DNA from: Pseudomonadota bacterium
GTDB taxonomy: Bacteria > Pseudomonadota > Gammaproteobacteria > Competibacterales > Competibacteraceae
Assembly: GCA_018262135.1 (NCBI GenBank)
Contig: JAGTSD010000053.1
Span: forward strand, 1 to 8,671
Direction of reading: 5' to 3'
DNA: 8,671 nt
A program made the position numbers and the translations under genes. Below, piece after piece: positions 1-7,299 of this stretch (position 1 is the first letter of the stretch; every line of letters begins with the position of its first letter). A model generated the notes under the pieces. The model worked only from the letters and a program-made list of their open reading frames with translations, was not told where the DNA came from and did not search any database.

Positions 1-862
1 GCGCAGTCTCAAAGGTAGCGGGATGCAGGGGTTTTTGGCGCACATCGGCGGCGATCAGGTCCCAGTCCCCGGCCAGCGCCAGCACACGCAGCGCCTCGAT
101 CCGCGCGCCGCAATCACCCGGTTTGCGCTCTTCCGCTACCTTCGTCAGAAAGGCCCGTGCCTGTTCCACTGGCGCGGGATCAGCAGTGACAGGGGCCGTC
201 GCGGCGCGATGCGCTCGCCAACTCAGCCACCGCGCCCGCAGGATCAGTGGCCGCTCCAGGGTCGAATCCGGGTGTAACTCGCGCAACTGCGCGGCAAGCC
301 GTTCCAGTTCGTCTGGTTTGCGGCGGCGAAAAGCGGTACGGCACAGCGCCCACAGATGGGTGGCTGGCGTCAGCCGGGGATGGGCATCCCGTCGCCCGGC
401 CCAGGCGCGTTCCTGCCAGGACCAGGCCGCCGCGAAATCCCCGCGCCGAAAGGCCAACTCGCCTTCCAGAAAATCCAGCAGCGCCGACCACGGCTGGCGC
501 GATTCCGCCAGTTCCCGCCGTCCCTGCTCCAGCAGCGCCCGGCAGAAATGGACGGATTTACGTTCCAGACTGAGGTGGAGAATCGCGATCAGGGCGCTGA
601 ACCGGTCCGCCGGATCGGCGCTCGGCGCGCGGTCGTTGATCGCTTGCAGCAGGGCGGCCAGGGCCAGATCGTCCTCGCCGGCCAGCCGCAGGCTGTAGCC
701 TTCCCACAGCAGCGCCCGCGTCCGCTCGCCGCTCAGTCCCAGCGTTTCGGCCAGTTCTACCGCCTGCCGCTCCAGGCGCGCGGCCCGCGCGTAATGGCCG
801 ACCCGCCGCGCCTGGCTAGCCTGTTCCCGCAACCGGGCGAGAGGCGGGCGATCAGGCGTCAT
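1..862 (-). CDS. TPR-like helical-repeat protein, partial (C-terminus beyond the left edge)
   Basis: An uninterrupted reading frame of 287 codons runs from an ATG at 862 to the window edge with no stop. The ATG lies inside the end of the Hsp90-type gene (ATGACGCCTGA; 11-base overlap), and no good Shine-Dalgarno site precedes it, so translational coupling is likely. The protein is rich in Ala, Leu, Arg and Glu and reads as successive amphipathic helix pairs: about residues 13-41, 47-75, 88-118, 125-153 and 168-196. Phrases such as 'LLWEGYSLRLAGEDDLALAA' and 'GELAFRRGDFAAAWSWQERA' have the small/large residue spacing of tetratricopeptide-type repeats. I see no signal peptide, membrane segment or enzyme motif, so it is probably a cytosolic scaffold or adaptor. 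The overlap suggests a stoichiometric partner of the chaperone, which is inference. The exact repeat family cannot be fixed by eye. Confidence 0.75.
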   Translation of the reverse strand, partial: MTPDRPPLARLREQASQARRVGHYARAARLERQAVELAETLGLSGERTRALLWEGYSLRLAGEDDLALAALLQAINDRAPSADPADRFSALIAILHLSLERKSVHFCRALLEQGRRELAESRQPWSALLDFLEGELAFRRGDFAAAWSWQERAWAGRRDAHPRLTPATHLWALCRTAFRRRKPDELERLAAQLRELHPDSTLERPLILRARWLSWRAHRAATAPVTADPAPVEQARAFLTKVAEERKPGDCGARIEALRVLALAGDWDLIAADVRQKPLHPATFETA

Positions 863-2708
863 GGCCAGCCTGCAATTCGAGATGCGAGGCCAGCAACGCC
901 TGCAAGTCGCCGTGAAAACGGCGGGCGGCGGCGGGCGTCAGGCGATGCCGGGCATTGAGCAGGGCGCTGTAGTACAACCCGGTCAGTACCGGGCGATAGC
1001 GGGGATTGTCGGGATCGGCCAGTTCGCCCAACCGTTGCACCAGAGGATGGGCGGCGTTCAACAGCAAATCCAGGGGCTGGCGGCGCAGGCGGTCGCGCAC
1101 CTCGCCGGCCAGTTCCGCCAGTTCGTTCGCCAGCAGCGACTTTTCCAGCAGGTGTTCCATCTGGTCGAAGGCGGTCAACCGCTGGCCGGACAGCACCACG
1201 GCGCTCAAATCCGCCGGCTGGAACTGGCGGATTTGGGTTCGGGCCGACAATTCGGCCTCCGCCAGCGCCCGATCCACCGCTCGTAGCAGGGGGGCATAGT
1301 GCGCCTGGGCCGCTGCATCGAGTGGCGGATACAGCGCCGGGTCGTCGAGGTGATCCAGCGGTTTGAGTTCTACGTGCTCGGGATGCTGGCCGGTGTAGCG
1401 GCGCAACAGGATTTCGTCAAAACCGCCGCTCGCGTTGATGGCCAGCACACCATGTGCCTGACAGAGGGAGTAGAACTGGTTGGCGTCGGCTTCGTGGCTG
1501 AAGAAATACAGGGGCCGTTTGCCGTCCGCCCCGATGGGCTGGCGGGCCAGATACTCGGGCAAGGTTAATTGCCCCTGGTGGGTGGCGAACGGCAGGTAGT
1601 CCAGCACCGCCGCGCCGAAGGCCTCATGCCGCGCCGCCATGCCCTTGAGGGCATCCTGATGCCAGTCGCACAGGCGCAGAAAGCGCGGCCGGTCGCGGGT
1701 CGCCAGATCGAGCAGCGCCGGGATGATGGTTTCGCCCAAGCGTTCGCGCAGGGTGTGATAGACGCTGTCGCGTTGCACGTTGTCGCGGGCGGCGGTCGGC
1801 TGCAATTCCGGGCAGTCCACCACCCCGCGCACGAACCGCGCCCATTCCGGCAACAGTTCGGCATCGTTCGTCCGGATGGACATCCGCCCCTGAAACAGAT
1901 CCACGGCGCCGCCCTCCTGACCCCCCGGCGCATAGCGAGCGGCGACGTACAAGCCGCCCAGCGTCCGGGGGTGGGGCAGATCCAGCGGGATCACCAGCAG
2001 CGGCGGATCGCCGTAACGCTGGCTCAGAAAGGCGGCCAGCGTCTGGTCCCGCTCGACCGGGTCGCGCCAGCCCGGCTCGTGCCAGGGGGCGTTGACGGCG
2101 TTGATCGGCCCGAAGCCGTTGAGCAGGATCGGAAACGGCAGCAAGTCGGCATAGCGCCGTACGATCTGGCGAATCCGGCGACCGTCGAGAAAAGCCGTCT
2201 GATTCGGTGCCAGCGTGACCGCGGCCCGGGTGCCGGATGGTTGCGCGTCCGCCGGCAACGCGACCAGTTCATAGTCCTCGCCACCGTAGTTGGTCCAGTG
2301 CCAGGTCCGCGCCGCGCCTGGCTTGCGGGTGTAAACATCAATCCGTTCGGCCACCACGAACGCCGACAGCAGGCCGATGCCGAACTGGCCGATGGTGGCA
2401 ACCGCTACGTCGCGGGCAGCGAGTTCCTGCGCGCGGCTGCCGGTGCCGGTGTTGCCGATGACGCTCAGGAAATTTTCGATTTCCGGCTGGTCCATGCCGG
2501 CCCCATTGTCGCTGAAACTCAGCGTGTGGGCGCTCTCGTCCACGTCAATGCGAATCTCGCCCGGCAACTCCGGTTCGTCCAGTCGGCGGAACTGAATGCT
2601 GTCATGGGCGTTCTGCAACAGCTCGCGGACGAATACATCCGGTTCTGGATACAGGCTTTTCGCCAGCACCCGGACCAGTCCCTGGAAGCTGGCGCGCATT
2701 TTGGGCAT
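852..2708 (-). CDS. Divergent HtpG/Hsp90-family molecular chaperone
   Basis: A 618-residue ATP-dependent chaperone of the GHKL fold, close in length to E. coli HtpG (624). The N-terminal nucleotide-binding motifs are present in order: RELLQNAHD at 28-36 (catalytic Glu29, Mg-binding Asn33), SDNGAGMD at 66-73 (adenine-contacting Asp67) and GQFGIG at 107-112. The middle domain holds FVRGVVDCPELQPTAARDN at about 292-310; Arg308 is placed like the ATP-contacting arginine of the Hsp90 'SRE' loop, but the loop itself is altered. The C-terminal third is poorly recognisable, and there is no MEEVD tail. I chose ATG 2708 because AGGAG lies 5 bases upstream and the protein then begins eight residues before FQ, as in HtpG. 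ATG 2747, with AGGAGG 9 bases upstream, would add 13 residues. The divergent sequence and the TPR-like neighbour suggest the HtpG-like 'HSP90 family protein' subgroup rather than a housekeeping htpG orthologue. Confidence 0.9.
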   Translation of the reverse strand: MPKMRASFQGLVRVLAKSLYPEPDVFVRELLQNAHDSIQFRRLDEPELPGEIRIDVDESAHTLSFSDNGAGMDQPEIENFLSVIGNTGTGSRAQELAARDVAVATIGQFGIGLLSAFVVAERIDVYTRKPGAARTWHWTNYGGEDYELVALPADAQPSGTRAAVTLAPNQTAFLDGRRIRQIVRRYADLLPFPILLNGFGPINAVNAPWHEPGWRDPVERDQTLAAFLSQRYGDPPLLVIPLDLPHPRTLGGLYVAARYAPGGQEGGAVDLFQGRMSIRTNDAELLPEWARFVRGVVDCPELQPTAARDNVQRDSVYHTLRERLGETIIPALLDLATRDRPRFLRLCDWHQDALKGMAARHEAFGAAVLDYLPFATHQGQLTLPEYLARQPIGADGKRPLYFFSHEADANQFYSLCQAHGVLAINASGGFDEILLRRYTGQHPEHVELKPLDHLDDPALYPPLDAAAQAHYAPLLRAVDRALAEAELSARTQIRQFQPADLSAVVLSGQRLTAFDQMEHLLEKSLLANELAELAGEVRDRLRRQPLDLLLNAAHPLVQRLGELADPDNPRYRPVLTGLYYSALLNARHRLTPAAARRFHGDLQALLASHLELQAGHDA

Positions 2709-2830
2709 GAGGTCTCCTGGACAGGTCAGTGGCGCTATATATGGCATGGCTGATGGCCTCCTGCTTGGCCTCGGTCACGCCCTCGGCGAATACGATATGA
2801 CGCCTTTGTCGTCGAGGTAAACCGGCGCGC
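2709..2830 (-). other. Gap between the PAQR gene and the Hsp90-type gene
   Basis: About 120 bases separate the stop of the membrane-protein gene from the chosen chaperone start. I see no terminator hairpin followed by a T-run, so readthrough is plausible. A TATATA string lies about 25-30 bases before ATG 2708, without a recognisable -35 at proper spacing and without a clear sigma32 (CTTGAA / CCCCAT) pattern. Two Shine-Dalgarno sites (2757-2762 and 2714-2718) are present. One minus-strand frame is open across the gap but has no start of its own. Confidence 0.5.
2714..2718 (-). promoter_or_regulatory. Shine-Dalgarno AGGAG deciding the Hsp90 gene start
   Basis: AGGAG stands 5 bases before ATG 2708 on the minus strand. 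A competing AGGAGG (2762-2757) stands 9 bases before ATG 2747 in the same frame. Both sites look usable. The 2708 start is preferred because the family's N-terminus begins at this point. Confidence 0.55.
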
Positions 2831-3448
2831 TCAAGCCACGTAGAACAGGATCGTCACGTAATGGCTGACGCTGCCGGCCAGCACGAACAAATGCCAGATG
2901 CCGTGAAAATACCGGATCTTCTCGTCGAACAGATAGAACGCCACGCCGCTGGTATAAAAAATTCCACCCAGCAGCAACCAAACGAAGCCGGCCCAAGGTA
3001 GAGCCTCAAGCAGGGGTTTGAGCGCCACCAACACCAGCCAGCCCATCAGGATATAAACCACCAGCGACAGCACCCGATTGCCCTGCTGGGGCAGGGATTC
3101 CAGCGCGATCCCCACCGCCGCCAGTCCCCAGATCACGCCAAAGATGGTCCAGCCCCAGGCGCCGCGCAGCGTGACCAGGGTAAACGGGGTATAGGTGCCG
3201 GCGATCAGGAAATAAATCGAATAGTGGTCGAGCTTGCGAAAAATCCGTTTCGCCCGGCCCCGCAGGCTGTGATAGAGCGTGGATGCGACGTACAGAAAAA
3301 ACAGGGTGGTTCCGTAGACGCTGAAACTCACGATTTTCCAGGGATCGCCCTGTTGCGCGGCCACGACGACCACGACCACCAGCCCCGCCAGCGCCGCCAC
3401 CGCGCCGATCAGATGACTGATGCTGTTAAAACGCTCGCCGGGATACAT
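2831..3448 (-). CDS. trhA: HlyIII/PAQR-family seven-helix membrane protein (TrhA/YqfA-like)
   Basis: A 205-residue integral membrane protein of the hemolysin III family (bacterial PAQR), which includes E. coli YqfA/TrhA and is linked to membrane homeostasis. Seven hydrophobic segments are visible at about 11-30, 41-60, 77-95, 98-116, 125-143, 150-172 and 183-203. Family motifs are intact: ERFNSISH near the N-terminus, SxxYH at 56-60, LDH at 73-75 and FHGIWH at 181-186 with His196 further on. His60, Asp74, His182 and His186 match the conserved residues that bind zinc in PAQR proteins. The start is ATG 3448, with GAGG 5 bases upstream; in-frame codons further upstream lie inside the preceding gene and are not family-like. 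It begins only 17 bases after the topoisomerase-helicase stop, so co-transcription is likely. Despite the family name, haemolytic activity should not be assumed. Confidence 0.92.
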   Translation of the reverse strand: MYPGERFNSISHLIGAVAALAGLVVVVVVAAQQGDPWKIVSFSVYGTTLFFLYVASTLYHSLRGRAKRIFRKLDHYSIYFLIAGTYTPFTLVTLRGAWGWTIFGVIWGLAAVGIALESLPQQGNRVLSLVVYILMGWLVLVALKPLLEALPWAGFVWLLLGGIFYTSGVAFYLFDEKIRYFHGIWHLFVLAGSVSHYVTILFYVA

Positions 3449-3465
3449 GACTGCCTCGCTTTCGT

Positions 3466-6400
3466 TCAGGAGCGGCGCGAGCGCCGGCTGTTGCTGGCAT
3501 TTTTTCGTCCCTTCGCGCGGGCGGTCGCCGCCTCGGTCAACCGCACCGCCCCCACCGCGCCAGCTCCGCCAGCCCGCCCGGCGTCGGTGAGATAAATTCG
3601 CTGAAATGAAATCACCTTGCCATCGCGGCTGAACGCATCCTCTTGCAGCGCGATCAGCCCGGCTCCGGCCAGACTTTCCAGCAACCGCTCGAAGGCCCGC
3701 CGCTCGCCCGGCCCTTCCAGCCGTTCGTGCAACTGGCGCACGGTCTGCCCCTCGCGCCAGCGCAGCGCCTCCAGCACTTGCAGAGCCAGCCGCGACTCGG
3801 CCGCGGTCAGCCGGCGCGAGCGCCGCGCGGTCGCGGCCTGGGGCGCGCACACGTCGCAGACCCCGCAGGGCTGGCTGTCTTCGTGGTCGCCGAAGTGTCG
3901 CACCAGCCGCACCATCCGGCAGGCGGTCGCCTTGTCGGCGAACTCCAGAATCTGCCGCAATTCCGCCAGCTTGTGAGCGCGCTGCCGCTCGTAGGACGGC
4001 AGCCAGTCAGCCGCGCCGCGCCCCAGATTGCCGTCGGCGTCGCGCCAGGCGCCGCCATGCACCAGCAGCTTCTCCGCCGCCGCGTCGAACAACTCCGGCT
4101 CCATCGCCAGCCACTCGCGCAGCAGCACCCTCGGCTGCGGGTCGGCGTTCAGCGCCCGAAAAATCCGCTGCAACTGGTCCGGTTCGGGGTAACCCCGCCG
4201 GTGAAAATACTCGTGGGTGCGCAAATCAGCATAGGAATACAGCAGGATGGCGCGGGCCGGCTGGCCGTCGCGCCCGGCCCGGCCGATTTCCTGGTAATAG
4301 CCCTCGATGCTGCCGGGCAGGGCGGTATGGATCACGGTGCGGATGTTCGCCTTGTCGATGCCCATGCCAAACGCAATCGTGGCGACGATCACCGCCAGTT
4401 CCCCGGCGCTAAACTGGCCTTGGGTCCGCTCGCGCTCCTGCGGAGTCATCCCGGCGTGATAGGCGGCGGACGGATAATCTGCGCCCAGTTCCAGCGCCAG
4501 CGCCTCGGTCTCCTTGCGGGTCGGGGCGTAGACGATAGCCGGCCGCCGCGCCGGATCGGCCAGAATCCGCCGCACCGCCTCGTGCCGGTCGGGAACGGAC
4601 ACCTCCGCCGTCTCCACCGCCAGATTGGCGCGGCGGAAGCCATGGATGGAGCGGATGGCGTTGGTCAAATCGAGCTGCTGAATGATGTCGTCCTGCACCA
4701 GCACGGTCGCGGTCGCGGTCAGGGCGATGACCGGCGCGGGCCGTAGCAGCGGCAGATAGCGTCCCAGCATCCGGTAATCAGGCCGGAAGTCGTGGCCCCA
4801 CTGGGAAATGCAGTGCGCCTCGTCCACCGCGATCAACGCCGGCTTGCGCTTGGCCAGCATCTCGGGAAAACCCGGCACGCTCAACCGTTCCGGGGCGATG
4901 AACAGATAATCCAGGTTCCCTTGCAAATACTCGACGCAGACCTGGCGCGAGGTCAGCCGGTCGCGGCCCGAGTGAATGCGCTCGGCGCGCAGGCCCAGCT
5001 CGCACAGCTTCGCGACCTGATCCTCCATCAGCGCGATCAGCGGCGACACCACCAGGGTCGTTCCCGCCCGCGCAATGCCGGGCAACTGAAAGCACAGCGA
5101 CTTGCCGGCCCCAGTCGGCATCACCAGCAGCACGTCATGGCCCTCGGTCACGGTGCGACACACCGCTTCCTGATAGGGCCGGAACGAAGGCAGGCGAAAC
5201 ACGGTTTGCAACAGTTCCAGCAGGCGGTCGGTCGGCACGGGCTCGCGGCGTGGCGCCGGTTTATCCCCCTCTCCATTCATGGAGAGGGGGCCAGGGGGTG
5301 AGGTCAGGGACGCCGGCGACGCGGTTTCCGCTGCCGCGAACGCCCCGGTTACGGCGGCGCGGACGTAACCGGCGATGTCGGCCATGAACCCATCCAGATC
5401 CGCTTCGCCCCGCTGGACCTGTTTCAGCCGCGCTTCCCATTCCCCGGTCATGGCCGGACTCTTGATCGGCGGCTGCACGATCTGAATCAGGCGCAGGCCA
5501 CGCTCGGTGGGGATCAAGCTCTTGCCATCGCGGGTCAGGTACTGGCGCTTGAGCAGAGTCTCGATGATGTCGGCGCGGGTGGCCGGCGTGCCCAAGCCAC
5601 GCTCTTTCATCGCCGCCGACAGTTCCTTGTCCTCCAGATGGCGGCCAGCGGTTTCCATCGCGGTCAGCAACGCCGCCTCGGTCAGGCGCGGCGGCGGCCG
5701 GGTCTGTTTGGCGACGGCGCGGGTCTCGAGAACCCGTTGCCGCTGGCCGACCGTCAGGCCCGGCGGCAGGCTTTGCCCGGTTTCCTCCTCGGTCGAGGAA
5801 TCAGCGGCAGCGGATTTGGACTTGCGCTTGGCGGCGGGTTTCTCCACCGGTTGGTCTGCACCTACTTCCAACACTTTCCAGCCCACCTGTTCCACCGCCG
5901 TCCCGCTGCTATGGTAGCGGTCTACGACAGTCGCGCCGTCCGATTCCTGGGTGCTGATCGCTGTAATGACCGTGGTGACCGCCCAGATATGGTCGTCGTG
6001 CCAGGCCATCAGCAGGCGGCGGCAAATCAGGTCGTAAATCTTCTTCTCATCGGCGGCCAGGGTGCGGGCCGGCGTCGGGGTCGGGATGATGGCGTGATGG
6101 TCGCTGACCTTGGCGTCGTCCACGAAACGCGCGCTCAAGGGCCGCTGGCCCGTGCCCGGCGCCAGCCGGTCCGCGTAGGGCGCCTGAATCGCCGCGACCA
6201 CCGCACCCAGCGTCGCCGCCACCGAGGCCGAGAGATGCCGGCTGTCGGTGCGCGGATAGCTGATCAGTTTGTGCTGCTCGTACAACGCCTGGGCGAGATC
6301 GAGGGTGGTCTGGGCGCTGAAACCATACAGCCGGTTGGCGTGGCGCTGCAACTCGGTCAGGTCGTATAACAGCGGCGGCGGGGCGCGGCGGGTTTCGGCG

Positions 6401-7299
6401 GCGCGAGATTCGATGACGGCGGTTCCGCGCCGGGCGCGGGCGATGATTCGCTCCGCTTCCGCACCATCAGCAGCCAGGCGGCGGGCCTTGGGATCGGTCG
6501 GGCGGTCGCCGCGAAACCAGACGCCGGTGTAACGGGCATCCGCAACGTTCCCATCCGATATGGAGTCTCCCGCGACCCTCACCCCTGGCCCCTCTCCCGC
6601 AAGCGGGAGAGGGGAGGAGAAGGGCGCGAACGTCGCCACGACTTCGCGATAATCCTCCGGTACGAAGGCCCGGATCGCCTGTTCCCGCTCGACCACCAGC
6701 GCCAGGGTCGGGGTCTGCACCCGACCGACCGACAGCACGTCGTCGCCCGGCACGCCGCAGGCCAGGGTGTAGGCCCGCGACAGGTTCATCCCCACCAGCC
6801 AGTCGGCCTGGCTGCGACCTTTCGCCGCCGCCGCCAGCGGATCGAAGTCATGGCCGTCGCGCAGTTGAGCGAAGCCCTGGCGGATGGCGTCCGGGGTCAG
6901 CGAGGAAATCCACAGCCGGCTGAACGGCTTGCGGCAACCTGCGGCTTCGTACAGGTAACGGAAGATCAGCTCGCCCTCGCGGCCCGCATCGGTGGCGCAG
7001 ACGATCCGCTCGATGGCGTCGTCGGTCAGGATGCGGCGGATGACCTCGAACTGCTCGCGGGTCGGGTCGCTGACGACCAGAGGCCAGCGTTCGGGCACCA
7101 TCGGCAGCAGTTCGCGCCGCCAGCGCTTCCAGTCGGGATTGATTTCATGCGGTTCGGCCAGTCGGGTCAGATGGCCAATGGCCCAGGTTACGACGTAGCC
7201 GTTGCCGTGCAGGTAACCCTCGCCGCGCTCGCGGGCGCCCAGGACTTTAGCGAGGTCGCGAGCGACCGAGGGTTTTTCGGCGACGACGGCGATGCTCAT
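3466..7299 (-). CDS. topB: DNA topoisomerase III - RecQ helicase fusion protein
   Basis: One uninterrupted 1277-residue frame joins two normally separate enzymes. Residues 1 to about 654 are a type IA topoisomerase III. The TOPRIM part has EKPS at 8-11 and TDAGREGELIFR at 103-114. VGRVQTPTLALVVERE lies at 191-206. The active-site tyrosine is Tyr348 in ISYPRTDSRHL. SDHHAIIPT (399-407) and GLGTPATRADIIE (568-580) follow. Residues from about 690 onward are a RecQ superfamily 2 helicase: FRPYQ at 706-710, Walker A MPTGAGKS at 727-734, DEAH at 826-829 followed by the RecQ aromatic loop, TATAT at 861-865, VATIAFGMGIDKANIR at 972-987 and QEIGRAGRDG at 1003-1012. Cys1127, 1145, 1148 and 1151 form the zinc site, and a winged-helix-like stretch covers about 1165-1240. 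No HRDC domain is visible, and the end is a basic Arg/Ser tail. A Lys/Glu/Ser-rich low-complexity stretch spans about 484-508. Both catalytic sets look intact. The expected role is strand passage coupled to unwinding in junction dissolution and decatenation. The ATG at 7299 lacks a Shine-Dalgarno site and overlaps a small ORF. Confidence 0.95.
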   Translation of the reverse strand: MSIAVVAEKPSVARDLAKVLGARERGEGYLHGNGYVVTWAIGHLTRLAEPHEINPDWKRWRRELLPMVPERWPLVVSDPTREQFEVIRRILTDDAIERIVCATDAGREGELIFRYLYEAAGCRKPFSRLWISSLTPDAIRQGFAQLRDGHDFDPLAAAAKGRSQADWLVGMNLSRAYTLACGVPGDDVLSVGRVQTPTLALVVEREQAIRAFVPEDYREVVATFAPFSSPLPLAGEGPGVRVAGDSISDGNVADARYTGVWFRGDRPTDPKARRLAADGAEAERIIARARRGTAVIESRAAETRRAPPPLLYDLTELQRHANRLYGFSAQTTLDLAQALYEQHKLISYPRTDSRHLSASVAATLGAVVAAIQAPYADRLAPGTGQRPLSARFVDDAKVSDHHAIIPTPTPARTLAADEKKIYDLICRRLLMAWHDDHIWAVTTVITAISTQESDGATVVDRYHSSGTAVEQVGWKVLEVGADQPVEKPAAKRKSKSAAADSSTEEETGQSLPPGLTVGQRQRVLETRAVAKQTRPPPRLTEAALLTAMETAGRHLEDKELSAAMKERGLGTPATRADIIETLLKRQYLTRDGKSLIPTERGLRLIQIVQPPIKSPAMTGEWEARLKQVQRGEADLDGFMADIAGYVRAAVTGAFAAAETASPASLTSPPGPLSMNGEGDKPAPRREPVPTDRLLELLQTVFRLPSFRPYQEAVCRTVTEGHDVLLVMPTGAGKSLCFQLPGIARAGTTLVVSPLIALMEDQVAKLCELGLRAERIHSGRDRLTSRQVCVEYLQGNLDYLFIAPERLSVPGFPEMLAKRKPALIAVDEAHCISQWGHDFRPDYRMLGRYLPLLRPAPVIALTATATVLVQDDIIQQLDLTNAIRSIHGFRRANLAVETAEVSVPDRHEAVRRILADPARRPAIVYAPTRKETEALALELGADYPSAAYHAGMTPQERERTQGQFSAGELAVIVATIAFGMGIDKANIRTVIHTALPGSIEGYYQEIGRAGRDGQPARAILLYSYADLRTHEYFHRRGYPEPDQLQRIFRALNADPQPRVLLREWLAMEPELFDAAAEKLLVHGGAWRDADGNLGRGAADWLPSYERQRAHKLAELRQILEFADKATACRMVRLVRHFGDHEDSQPCGVCDVCAPQAATARRSRRLTAAESRLALQVLEALRWREGQTVRQLHERLEGPGERRAFERLLESLAGAGLIALQEDAFSRDGKVISFQRIYLTDAGRAGGAGAVGAVRLTEAATARAKGRKNASNSRRSRRS
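5265..5301 (+). repeat. REP-like palindromic element at the topoisomerase-RecQ junction
   Basis: CCCCCTCTCCAT (5265-5276) and ATGGAGAGGGGG (5279-5290) form a perfect 12-base inverted repeat with a 2-base centre, followed by CCAGGGGGTGAGG-type flank to about 5303. The element has the same design as the one at 6573-6614 but the opposite orientation. The fusion gene reads through it in frame as GPLSMNGEGD, residues 670-679, inside the linker between the two enzyme domains. It resembles the GC-rich palindromic repeats scattered through many proteobacterial genomes. Confidence 0.8.
6573..6614 (-). repeat. REP-like palindromic element inside the topoisomerase domain
   Basis: CCCCTCTCCCGC (6589-6600) and GCGGGAGAGGGG (6603-6614) form a perfect 12-base inverted repeat with a 2-base centre. 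On the minus strand it is followed by CCAGGGGTGAGGG, ending near 6575. The gene translates it in frame to SPLPLAGEGPGVRV, residues 229-242. That string sits where topoisomerase III normally has a short turn between two beta strands, so it looks like an in-frame insertion rather than family sequence. Confidence 0.85.

Noticed and set aside
23..958. Plus-strand open frames over the left end (23-277, 123-698, 356-958)
   Set aside because: The minus-strand frame 862 to 1 is continuous, overlaps the upstream gene in a coupled way and has helix-pair periodicity. The plus frames overlap one another and show no motif.
1569..2753. 394-codon plus-strand open frame opposite the Hsp90-type gene
   Set aside because: It is antisense to clear HtpG motifs, its composition is Arg/Gly/Gln-rich without recognisable domains, and long antisense frames are expected at this GC content.
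2831..3850. N-terminally extended version of the PAQR protein (339 residues)
   Set aside because: The extra 134 residues lie almost entirely inside the end of the RecQ coding region in another frame, are Arg/Ala/Gly-rich and are unlike the family. ATG 3448 has its own ribosome-binding site.
3643..4746. 367-codon plus-strand open frame opposite the RecQ half
   Set aside because: It is a shadow of the helicase codons; the protein has no motif, and the opposite strand carries all RecQ motifs.
5278..5280. Met674 as a separate internal start for RecQ
   Set aside because: No Shine-Dalgarno motif precedes it, and the ATG is part of the palindromic repeat, so separate expression of the helicase is unsupported.
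5262..5303. Junction hairpin as an intrinsic terminator or the edge of a CRISPR/IS element
   Set aside because: No T-run follows on either strand, the frame stays open through it, and there are no spaced direct repeats or transposase sequence nearby.
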